Positions 1-5,602 of a stretch of DNA of 11,228 nt are shown in pieces; positions within the stretch are counted from its first letter, which is position 1; every line of letters starts with the position of its first letter. A program made the position numbers and the translations under genes. The stretch is from Candidatus Firestonebacteria bacterium RIFOXYA2_FULL_40_8 (GTDB lineage Bacteria > Oederibacteriota > D2-FULL-39-29). The stretch spans positions 1 through 11,228 of the forward strand of contig MFGS01000153.1 in assembly GCA_001778355.1 (NCBI GenBank), given 5' to 3'. The notes below the pieces were generated by a model. It was not told the origin of the DNA, searched no databases, and worked only from the letters and a program-made list of their open reading frames with translations.

Positions 1-290
1 AAAAATCTTTTTAAATTCTTAAGAAGGAGGAAAAGAAGAGAGCAGGAAAGCGCCCCGAATAATCCCGCCAGAAGGTTCACCCTGAAAGCAATTTCTCCCA
101 CGGGAAGAAAAGTCATGAGTTTTGAAAGCAGTGTATAAAGCGGATACCCGGGAGGATGCGGGATGCCGAGCAGGAAGGCCGCCACAATCATCTCCCCGCT
201 GTCCCCTACATAAATAGTGGGACAGGTTGTCAATATATAGAAAAAGGATATTAAAGTAAATATTAAGGGAGCAATCTTTTTACTGAACAT
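1..290 (-). CDS. DUF2723 (TMEM260-like) membrane protein, 5' part only
   Basis: Reading the minus strand from an ATG at 290-288 gives 96 residues before the window ends, so the C-terminal bulk is missing. Visible are a hydrophobic helix at about residues 7-23, a loop with GDSGE (29-33), the segment HPPGYPLY (45-52), then RVNLLAGLFGA and a second hydrophobic stretch. This order (membrane helix, acidic GDSGE loop, HPPGYPLY, RVN) is what I know of the DUF2723 family, multi-spanning GT-C-fold proteins related to protein O-mannosyltransferases and to human TMEM260. By analogy it would move a sugar from a lipid donor at the inner membrane; donor and acceptor cannot be inferred. It diverges from the DUF192 gene. 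There is no Shine-Dalgarno upstream of the ATG, and a promoter sits directly against the start. Confidence 0.8.
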   Translation of the reverse strand, partial: MFSKKIAPLIFTLISFFYILTTCPTIYVGDSGEMIVAAFLLGIPHPPGYPLYTLLSKLMTFLPVGEIAFRVNLLAGLFGALSCSLLFLLLKNLKRF

Positions 291-295
291 AATAC

Positions 296-324
296 AGTTT
301 ATTGAATTCGCCTTAAAAAGTCAA
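296..324 (-). promoter_or_regulatory. Sigma70-type promoter of the DUF2723 gene, apparently leaderless
   Basis: On the minus strand TTGACT (324-319) is followed by a 17-nt spacer and TAAACT (301-296), then only 5 nt to the ATG at 290. Transcription starting about 6-7 nt past the -10 box would begin at or beside the A of the start codon. No Shine-Dalgarno is present, which fits a leaderless message. Inference from sequence only. Confidence 0.6.
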
Positions 325-387
325 CTATTTCTGTAGGAATTACGTCTAAATAGAAAGCTCTTTTTTCTTTTTGGAGCAGGTTTTAAA

Positions 388-396
388 TGGTATAAT
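388..396 (+). promoter_or_regulatory. Extended -10 promoter of the DUF192 gene, apparently leaderless
   Basis: TGG directly precedes a perfect TATAAT (391-396), making an extended -10 element. The ATG of the DUF192 gene lies 5 nt further on, at 402, so transcription would start at about the start codon. The -35 region is a weak T-rich stretch, as is tolerated with an extended -10. Confidence 0.6.
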
Positions 397-401
397 CTGG
401 T

Positions 402-869
402 ATGAAGACATTAAAAAACCTCTTTCGTTCAATGCTTCGCTTCAGTTTGTACATTATACTGATAATTTCAATAGTTGCTTTTCCTACTCTGGCAAAAAAA
501 ATGATAGCCGGGCAGGAGAATTCCAAGAAGACCCTTGCGATAAGGGATAAAAAAGTATTTATTGAGGTTGCCGATACCGAAGAAAAAAGAGCCGCCGGTT
601 TGATGTTCAGAGAAAAGCTGGAAAAAAATGACGGGATGCTGTTTGTCTTTGATACCCCTAAGAAAACCTCTTTTTGGATGTACAATACTGTGATCCCTTT
701 ATCTATCGCCTTTATAGATGAAAAAGGAATAATTATGCAGATAGAAGAGATGAAGCCAAAAGACCTGACCCCGGTTTATTCTAAATATGATATTCTTTAC
801 GCCTTAGAGGTAAATAAAGGCTGGTTTGAAACAAATAAAATTAGCATAGGGGATGTAGTGAAGCAATAA
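402..869 (+). CDS. DUF192 family protein with N-terminal membrane anchor or signal
   Basis: This 155-aa protein has a basic N-terminus and one hydrophobic segment (about residues 13-31, ending FPTLAKK), so it is probably exported or anchored in the inner membrane. The rest is a single DUF192 domain, recognised by GLMFREKL (66-73), DGMLFVFD (77-84), SFWMYNTVIPLSIAFID (90-106) and the C-terminal ALEVNKGWFE followed by a short beta segment ending GDVV. DUF192 domains are small beta-rich folds, common in bacteria and archaea, with no firmly established biochemical role, so I assign none. The ATG at 402 is favoured because the -10 box sits 5 nt upstream; the next Met (residue 11) also lacks a Shine-Dalgarno. 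No neighbour suggests a pathway. A heptamer repeat array begins 10 nt after the stop. Confidence 0.88.
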   Translation: MKTLKNLFRSMLRFSLYIILIISIVAFPTLAKKMIAGQENSKKTLAIRDKKVFIEVADTEEKRAAGLMFREKLEKNDGMLFVFDTPKKTSFWMYNTVIPLSIAFIDEKGIIMQIEEMKPKDLTPVYSKYDILYALEVNKGWFETNKISIGDVVKQ

Positions 870-879
870 AAACAGGTGA

Positions 880-914
880 CGGGTCGCGGGTTACGAGTTA
901 CGGGTTACGGGTTT
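880..914 (+). repeat. Tandem heptamer array, five units of CGGGTTA type
   Basis: Five head-to-tail 7-nt units fill 880-914 exactly. Units 2 and 4 are CGGGTTA; the others (CGGGTCG, CGAGTTA, CGGGTTT) differ by one or two bases. The array starts 10 nt after the DUF192 stop codon. Similar 7/8-nt arrays with unrelated unit sequences occur after other stops in the window. Confidence 0.85.
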
Positions 915-956
915 TACATTAAGGTGGTATAATCTATTTAAGGAACAATATTATTG

Positions 957-1035
957 TGTCATCCCGTGCTTAGACACAGGTTTGTGTATCTGCTTTTGCC
1001 CGCCAATCTTTAAGGAGGGCGGGATCCAGTGTCTT
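957..1035 (+). repeat. Interspersed palindromic repeat, copy 1
   Basis: The element begins TGTCATCC (957-964) and ends GGATCCAGTGTCTT (1022-1035); the same ends bound a second copy at 10909-10947. ATCCCG (961-966) can pair with CGGGAT (1020-1025), and CCCGCC (999-1004) can alternatively pair with GGCGGG (1018-1023). This copy is longer than the other because of about 40 nt of extra internal sequence. I know similar TCATCC...GGATCCAGTGTC dispersed palindromes from several unrelated bacteria, but cannot assign a named family. Confidence 0.6.
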
Positions 1036-1056
1036 AATTCTAGGGTAAGGACTTGG

Positions 1057-1085
1057 TTGACAAAACTTGAATTTACATGTATTAT
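1057..1085 (+). promoter_or_regulatory. Near-consensus sigma70 promoter of the exbB operon
   Basis: A perfect TTGACA (1057-1062), a 17-nt spacer and TATTAT (1080-1085, five of six consensus bases) predict a start near 1092 and a 5' leader of about 58 nt before exbB. It is the strongest promoter I see in the window and probably drives exbB, exbD and the genes behind them. Confidence 0.7.
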
Positions 1086-1149
1086 TAATGAGCAGTATTT
1101 CGTATAAATGCTTAAAATATATGACAGATTTCATTAAAGGGGGTCTTTT

Positions 1150-1848
1150 ATGCCGGAAAGCTTAAATTTGTTTCAAGCGTTGTTTAAGAACATCTGGGCC
1201 TTGCTCACAGTTTTTGTTCTTATCGGTCTTTCGTTCATTTCTATATATTATATAGTTGAACGGTATTTAAGATTCAAAGCCGCCAAGATAGATATTCCTG
1301 CGTTCGTTAATAAATTAAGAAGAACGCTCAGGAAAGAGGGGAAGTTCGATAAATCGGCTATTCCCCAGGCAATTGACGTCTGCAGAGAGGCCCCGTCACC
1401 GGTTTCATCCGTTGTACGCGCGGCCCTTACCAGATTCCCCTCCACAAAAGAGGATACTGAAGAAGCAATGAAGAAAGTTGCGCTGGAAGAACTTTCCAAG
1501 CTGGAACAAAATATTGTAATCATCGGAACTATCGGTAACGTGGCTCCTTTTATCGGACTCCTTGGTACGGTTATCGGTGTTACGGAAGCTTTTATGAAAC
1601 TTTCAGATCAGGGCGGCGCGGGCGGAGTGGGAGTTGTCGGCCCCGGCATCGCGCAGGCGCTCATTGCCACTATAGTCGGACTTTTTGTCGCCATTCCTTC
1701 GGTTGCGGCGTATAACTTCTTTGTTAAAAAAATAGAGGATTTTACCACGGATATCACCATCAGCTCCATGGAAGTTGTCAACCTTTTGACTGCGAAAGAC
1801 GTGGAACGCGCGAAATGGGAAGAAATGCTTAAAGAGTTAAGGGGGTAA
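1150..1848 (+). CDS. exbB: MotA/TolQ/ExbB proton channel family protein
   Basis: This is the 232-aa inner-membrane stator subunit of an ExbB-ExbD or TolQ-TolR type motor, which uses proton motive force to drive a TonB- or TolA-like partner. Three hydrophobic segments are visible at about residues 13-36, 120-147 and 167-192. The first is followed by a long cytoplasmic loop, as in the family. The family signature lies in the second and third segments: GTIGNVAPFIGLLGTVIGV, and GIAQALIATIVGLFVAIP after a glycine-rich loop (GGAGGVGVVGPG). A strong Shine-Dalgarno (AAAGGGGG, 1136-1143) sits 6 nt before the ATG. The exbD start follows 4 nt after the stop, so the two are co-translated. ExbB and TolQ cannot be separated by sequence reading alone; I prefer the ExbB name because of the TonB-type third gene. 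Confidence 0.92.
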   Translation: MPESLNLFQALFKNIWALLTVFVLIGLSFISIYYIVERYLRFKAAKIDIPAFVNKLRRTLRKEGKFDKSAIPQAIDVCREAPSPVSSVVRAALTRFPSTKEDTEEAMKKVALEELSKLEQNIVIIGTIGNVAPFIGLLGTVIGVTEAFMKLSDQGGAGGVGVVGPGIAQALIATIVGLFVAIPSVAAYNFFVKKIEDFTTDITISSMEVVNLLTAKDVERAKWEEMLKELRG

Positions 1849-1852
1849 AACC

Positions 1853-2275
1853 GTGCTGGATCTCAAAAGTAAAAAAAGAAAAATATTCTCGGAGATAAAC
1901 ATTACTCCGCTTACGGATGTGGCGCTGGTACTTCTTATTATCTTCATGATAACGGCGCCGATGATAGTACAATCGGGAATAAAAGTAAAATTACCGGGCG
2001 CAGTCTCTTCGGATGTAACTCCGGAAAAAAACATAGTTCTTTCCGTAACTGCTGACGGAAAAATATACCTGGCCAATCAGGAACTTCAGCTTAAGGATCT
2101 ATTTGAACCTCTGGCGGCGCTCCTTGCGGTAAGCCAGGCAAAAATCGTGATAATAAACGCGGATAAGAGCGTAGCGCACGGCGTGGTTATTTCAGTAATG
2201 GATGTGGCAAGGCAGGCAGGCGCGGAGAAACTATTTGAATCAACGGAACATAAAAAACCGGAATGGAAGAAGTAA
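1853..2275 (+). CDS. exbD: ExbD/TolR family biopolymer transport protein
   Basis: This 140-aa protein is the partner of the ExbB-like channel. It has a short basic cytoplasmic N-terminus (KSKKRK), a single membrane helix at about residues 20-40 and a periplasmic domain. The family signature EINITPLTDVALVLLIIFM includes Asp22, the membrane acidic residue that matches the proton-carrying Asp of ExbD and TolR. The periplasmic part carries the usual pattern: a hydrophobic LSVTADGKIYL strand and a late KIVIINADKSVAHGVVISVMD segment. The start is GTG at 1853, supported by AAGGGGG (1839-1845), which overlaps the end of exbB and sits 7 nt upstream. The gene is followed by a 145-nt gap full of inverted repeats before the TonB-like gene. 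Confidence 0.92.
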   Translation: MLDLKSKKRKIFSEINITPLTDVALVLLIIFMITAPMIVQSGIKVKLPGAVSSDVTPEKNIVLSVTADGKIYLANQELQLKDLFEPLAALLAVSQAKIVIINADKSVAHGVVISVMDVARQAGAEKLFESTEHKKPEWKK

Positions 2276-2285
2276 ATTAAAAACA

Positions 2286-2299
2286 AATTCTAAATTCTA
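2286..2299 (+). repeat. Short heptamer repeat AATTCTA x2
   Basis: Two adjacent identical AATTCTA units lie 10 nt after the exbD stop and are followed by a degenerate third (AACTCGT) that runs into the palindrome starting at 2302. With only two exact units this is weak alone; it is noted because it matches the placement of the other arrays. Confidence 0.5.
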
Positions 2300-2301
2300 A
2301 A

Positions 2302-2380
2302 CTCGTCCGCCCAAGGCCCGCCTAACAGCGAGGTCTCGCAACAAATATTGTTGCGGACGAGATCTCGCCGTAGGCGGAAA
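2302..2380 (+). repeat. Nested palindromic element between exbD and the TonB-like gene
   Basis: Several overlapping inverted repeats are present. CTCGTCCGC (2302-2310) is perfectly complementary to GCGGACGAG (2353-2361). CGCAACAA (2337-2344) pairs with TTGTTGCG (2348-2355). The segment around 2318-2332 (CCGCCTA plus GCGAG) pairs with CTCGC plus TAGGCGG near 2364-2377. The folds are partly exclusive, so alternative structures are possible. It looks like a REP-type or miniature palindromic element inside the operon and contains no gene. Confidence 0.7.
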
Positions 2381-2420
2381 ATACGAAAGAATGAGGATAG
2401 AAAGGAAGTAAAAAGCTAAG

Positions 2421-3626
2421 ATGGCAATGGATAAGATAGCGAAAATATCGCTGGCCGTGAGTTTTGTTGAACACCTGCTGTTTTTAACTTTTGCGGGTGT
2501 TATAATTTCTATTCCCGCGGCGAAAGTCATCCCTCTCATTGAAGTAAATCTTATGAACACCCTTAATCTTAATGACATGCTTTCAATACCTTCTGAGCCC
2601 GGCGGGGGGAAAAAGACAACTCCGGATAAAAATGAGCCGGTGAAAAACTCTGTTACACCTAACGTTACAACCCCTGCAGACGGCAAGCTTTTGCCTCCTT
2701 CGGAAGTGGGTTCGACGATGGAAGGAAGTTTAACTTCGACTCTGGATATAGTCGGATCGGGAGTTGCTGAAAATGTCAGGTTTTCCAGAGGTAAACTCTC
2801 CGGCTTTGAATTTACAGGTACCGGTATTGTAAATGCAAAACCGGATAATGTTTATATTCAATTTATGGTGAAATCAGGGCCTGTGGCGACTCCAAAAGCT
2901 GCTGAAATTGCTTCCGCGCGTAATGTGGAATTTTTGACGTATAATTTAGGCAGGCTTTTTAGGATAAAGACTGAGAGTTTTAAGTCTTACGGATTTCAAC
3001 CGGAAGTGATTCGGCAGACAATAAGACAGGCAAGGACTCTAATGCGCCGTGATGATGACGGTAATCCTATTGAGCAAGTTCAGCAGCGGTATAATATTAC
3101 TAAATATGTTGTTGTGAATGACCTTGGAAATAAAAAATTTGGAGAAATATGTGAAATTTTGGATAAAGCAGTCTCTTACGGCGCCGTTGCAGTTGCAGAC
3201 GTACCAAGAATGGATAACTCCGTATCATCAGAGACTTCGCTTGGTGCAGGCGATACACAGACAAAAGCGGTTAAAGGTGCTACAAAACTCAAGTTTAAGT
3301 CAGATACTAAAAATCCGACAAATCAGTTAATTAATTATCATTTTAATGAAGAAACTTTAGGAAAACATATTAAAAGTGCAAAGGAACAGGCCTATAAAGA
3401 AGCTAAAACGCAGGTTGAAAAGATCAAAGCTGTTCTAAAATTTAAAGAAAATGAAATGGACATTAGCTTTAAAGAGAATGTTAATGTCACTTCAAATGAA
3501 GAAGGTGCTGTAACCATCAAAGCTGAAGTAATTACGACTCTCAAAAAAACTGAAGTAAAAGCGGCTAAAGGTAAAAAAGATTCTGATCTTGCCGATGAAG
3601 AAGCTGACATCACATCAGAAAAATAA
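2421..3626 (+). CDS. TonB-like energy transducer with periplasmic SIMPL (DUF541) domain
   Basis: This 401-aa protein takes the third position of the exbB-exbD operon, where tonB or tolA is expected. Residues 1-8 are short and cytoplasmic, and 9-33 form one membrane helix carrying SFVEH (Ser14...His18). This is the SxxxH spacing of the TonB/TolA helix that contacts ExbB-ExbD or TolQ-TolR. Residues 55-97 are a Pro/Lys/Thr-rich linker, shorter than in classical TonB. I see no TonB C-terminal domain. Residues 131-375 instead read as a SIMPL/DUF541 domain: GTGIVNAKPDNVYIQF (133-148) is its first strand, FKSYGFQPEV follows, then YNITKYVVVNDLGNKKFGE (224-242) with ILDKAVSYGAVAV. The late helix is KHIKSAKEQAYKEAKTQVEK and the last strand VTIKAEVITTL. 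A low-complexity insert (about 262-303) splits the domain. The C-terminus is charged. AAGGAAG (2402-2408) lies a rather long 12 nt before the ATG. Function is inferred. Confidence 0.72.
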   Translation: MAMDKIAKISLAVSFVEHLLFLTFAGVIISIPAAKVIPLIEVNLMNTLNLNDMLSIPSEPGGGKKTTPDKNEPVKNSVTPNVTTPADGKLLPPSEVGSTMEGSLTSTLDIVGSGVAENVRFSRGKLSGFEFTGTGIVNAKPDNVYIQFMVKSGPVATPKAAEIASARNVEFLTYNLGRLFRIKTESFKSYGFQPEVIRQTIRQARTLMRRDDDGNPIEQVQQRYNITKYVVVNDLGNKKFGEICEILDKAVSYGAVAVADVPRMDNSVSSETSLGAGDTQTKAVKGATKLKFKSDTKNPTNQLINYHFNEETLGKHIKSAKEQAYKEAKTQVEKIKAVLKFKENEMDISFKENVNVTSNEEGAVTIKAEVITTLKKTEVKAAKGKKDSDLADEEADITSEK

Positions 3627-3645
3627 AAAATATCCGGAGAAAACC

Positions 3646-4221
3646 ATGTCAACGTATGAAACTATTTTACAAAGACGAACTATCAGAAAGTTTAAGCAGG
3701 CGGCCATACCTGACCAGATTTTAGAAAAGTTTGTAAATGCGGCGCGTGTTTCCCCTTCAGCCGGCAATCTCCAGCCGCTGGAATATGTTGTTGTGAGAAA
3801 TGTAGAACTTCTCGAAGCGGTTTTTAAACATTTGAAATGGGCGGCGTACACGGCGCCGGAAGGTACACCAAAAGAAAATGAAAAACCCGCGGCATATATT
3901 ATAATACTTGCAAATAACAGTATCGGTTCTACGAATGTCCCCTATGATCTCGGTGCTGCTGCTATGTCAATACTTCTTACGGCTTGGGAAGACGGTATGG
4001 GAGGGTGCTGGATCAGAGCTTGCGATAAAAAAGGTTTAAAAAAACTTCTGGGTGTTTCCGAGGCTTTTGATGTAGATTCGGTTATAGCCCTCGGGTATAG
4101 GGATGAAGCTCCCGTTATGGAAGAAAACGATACGGATGTAAAATACTATAAAGATAAAAAAGGTGTTTTGCATGTTCCCAAAAAGAGTACTCGTACCGTA
4201 ACACATTGGGACCAGTTTTAA
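3646..4221 (+). CDS. Nitroreductase family protein
   Basis: This 191-aa flavoprotein of the FMN-dependent nitroreductase fold reduces a substrate with NAD(P)H, but the substrate cannot be read from sequence. Family marks are the N-terminal RRTIRKF (10-16), which binds the FMN phosphate, SPSAGNLQPLEYVVV (about 36-50), the DLGAAAMSILLTAWEDGMGGCWI segment (shown only as landmark DLGAAAMS...GGCWI) and the late VIALGYRDEAP, the usual conserved strand. Length fits the family. I chose ATG at 3646 rather than an upstream in-frame ATG at 3589. It has CCGGAG (3634-3639) 6 nt before it and begins at the family's normal N-terminus, whereas the longer form would overlap the previous gene by 38 nt. It follows the TonB-like gene by 19 nt, and its stop overlaps the next start (TAATG). 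Confidence 0.9.
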   Translation: MSTYETILQRRTIRKFKQAAIPDQILEKFVNAARVSPSAGNLQPLEYVVVRNVELLEAVFKHLKWAAYTAPEGTPKENEKPAAYIIILANNSIGSTNVPYDLGAAAMSILLTAWEDGMGGCWIRACDKKGLKKLLGVSEAFDVDSVIALGYRDEAPVMEENDTDVKYYKDKKGVLHVPKKSTRTVTHWDQF

Positions 4222-5483
4222 TGAAGAAAAGAATTGCGATCCTCGGCGGAGGGCTTTCGGGCCTTTCCGCCGCTTTTCATTTACGGAAGGCCGGTAAAGA
4301 GTTCCTTCTCTTTGAAAAAGAAGAAAAAATAGGCGGTCTTTCCTCTTCGTTCCTGATAAATAAATTCTCCTTTGATTATACCGGGCATTTTCTGCATTTT
4401 AAAACCAAATACGGAAAAGCGCTGGTCTCTTCTTTTCTCCGGAATAATCTAAAAGCACATGAAAGAATCGCCTCTGTGTATACTGCCGGAGAGTATATAC
4501 CGTATCCGTTCCAGGTTAATTACAGAAAACTAAAGAATAAAATTATAGCTGCCGAATGTGATAAAGGCCTGGAAAAGATTGCAAGAATAAAGAAATCTGA
4601 AGGTTTTAAAACTTTCAAAGAATGGATTATAGGTACCATGGGGGAAGGTATAGCAAAGCATTTTATGCTCCCTTATAATGAAAAACTTTACAAAAGCGAT
4701 TTAAGCAAACTCCTCCCGGCGGGACCGGCCACCTACATCCCGGATATAAAAGAAAAGAAAAAGGCCTATGGCTACAATACTTCTTTCTTCTATCCCAAGG
4801 AAGGCGGCAGCGGGGCGCTGGCAAAAGCAATAAACGAGAAGGTGTTCGACAGGATACTGTACTGTGCGGAAGTTACCGGTATAAAAGGTAATACGGTGGT
4901 TTTCAATAAAAACAGAGGCGTTTCCGGTTTTGATTCTGTAATATCCACGATTCCTTTGCCTGAACTCGTACTCCTTCTTAAAGGCGCGCCTGAAAGTGTT
5001 TTAAAAGCCGCCAAAAAACTTAAATATGTCTCTGTCTTTGCTTTAAATCTCGGTATAGGAAGGGCCGGGATAAATAAAAATAACTGGATATATTTTTCCG
5101 ATCCGAAGATAAGTTTTTACCGTGTCGGTTTTTATTCCAATGTTTCAAAAAAACTCTGCCCGCCCTGGACCTCTTCTCTTTACGCGGAAGTTTCGATAAA
5201 ACAGGGTGAGAAGTTAGACGAAAAGAAACTCGTAGAAAAGATAAAAAAAGATCTTATCAGAACAGGAATATTAAAAAAACATGACAGTATTATCGCGGAA
5301 CAAAAACTCTTTATGAAATACGCCTATGTTATCTTTGATCTTAACTATTATAAAAATATGGCGGTAATAAACAAGTACTTAAAGAAAAGAAAGATAATTT
5401 CTATAGGCAGGTACGGCGCCTGGAATTACTCCGCCATGGAAGACGCTCTGTTAGACGGTAAACGCGCCGCGGATAGTGTATGA
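4221..5483 (+). CDS. FAD-dependent amine oxidase / protoporphyrinogen oxidase-like protein
   Basis: This 420-aa protein has a Rossmann FAD-binding N-terminus: MKKRIAILGGGLSGLSAAFH with the GxGxxG variant at 9-14, acidic Glu32 after the second strand (FEK) and GGLSS (38-42). Near the C-terminus GRYGAWNYSAMEDALLDG is the second FAD-contact motif. This arrangement is typical of an amine-oxidase/UDP-galactopyranose-mutase-like group often found in polysaccharide and lipid-linked glycan clusters. No exact reaction is established for this subgroup as far as I know. The start at 4221 (TAATG overlap with the previous stop) places the glycine motif at its normal distance; a longer in-frame start at 4206 would overlap the nitroreductase. 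Its TGA overlaps the ATG at 5480. The glycosyltransferase downstream supports a role in surface-glycan work, which is an inference. Confidence 0.85.
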   Translation: MKKRIAILGGGLSGLSAAFHLRKAGKEFLLFEKEEKIGGLSSSFLINKFSFDYTGHFLHFKTKYGKALVSSFLRNNLKAHERIASVYTAGEYIPYPFQVNYRKLKNKIIAAECDKGLEKIARIKKSEGFKTFKEWIIGTMGEGIAKHFMLPYNEKLYKSDLSKLLPAGPATYIPDIKEKKKAYGYNTSFFYPKEGGSGALAKAINEKVFDRILYCAEVTGIKGNTVVFNKNRGVSGFDSVISTIPLPELVLLLKGAPESVLKAAKKLKYVSVFALNLGIGRAGINKNNWIYFSDPKISFYRVGFYSNVSKKLCPPWTSSLYAEVSIKQGEKLDEKKLVEKIKKDLIRTGILKKHDSIIAEQKLFMKYAYVIFDLNYYKNMAVINKYLKKRKIISIGRYGAWNYSAMEDALLDGKRAADSV

Positions 5484-5602
5484 AAAAGAACATCCTGCAT
5501 ATAATAACAAAACTTGAGTTGGGATGGGCACAGCTTGAGCAATGGTCTAAATATCAAACCATAAGCCCTTTGCGAAATCCACCCAGGTGGAAAAATACAT
5601 GA
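5480..5602 (+). pseudogene. Truncated second copy of a GT4 N-terminus (40-codon remnant ORF)
   Basis: From the ATG at 5480, which overlaps the preceding stop as ATGA, the frame encodes KKNILHIITKLELGWAQ. This is almost the same as KKNVLHIITKLELGGAQ of the intact glycosyltransferase 119 nt downstream. After residue 18 the similarity stops and unrelated sequence runs to a TGA at 5600-5602, which again overlaps the intact gene's ATG as ATGA. Over the matching 16 codons (from AAG AAC on) most codons differ synonymously, so this is not a fresh tandem copy. One glycine of the GGAQ donor-side motif is Trp. I read it as the remains of a diverged GT4 gene. The 40-aa reading frame may still serve to couple translation between its neighbours. 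Confidence 0.7.
5585..5590 (+). promoter_or_regulatory. Shine-Dalgarno AGGTGG deciding the glycosyltransferase start
   Basis: AGGTGG lies 8 nt before the ATG at 5599. An alternative GTG at 5587 falls inside this site and has no Shine-Dalgarno of its own, so ATG 5599 is preferred. The site is the right arm of a small inverted repeat (CCACC at 5579-5583 with GGTGG), which could hide it in a hairpin unless ribosomes translate the remnant ORF. Confidence 0.55.

Noticed and set aside
880..914. CRISPR array
   Set aside because: Units are 7-8 nt and directly adjacent without spacers, and there are no cas genes, so this is not CRISPR.
925..933. TGGTATAAT, a second extended -10 box upstream of exbB
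   Set aside because: It has no convincing -35 and lies 220 nt from exbB, inside repeat-rich sequence. The TTGACA-17-TATTAT promoter at 1057-1085 is much better. A minor start here is still possible.
2297..2686. 129-codon minus-strand frame across the exbD/TonB-like gap
   Set aside because: It crosses the palindromic element and the antisense of the TonB-like gene and shows no domain. It is a shadow of the + strand gene.
3118..3330. 70-codon open frame inside the TonB-like gene
   Set aside because: It lies wholly within a long gene on the same strand with a recognisable domain in the other frame, has no ribosome site, and has no recognisable protein pattern.
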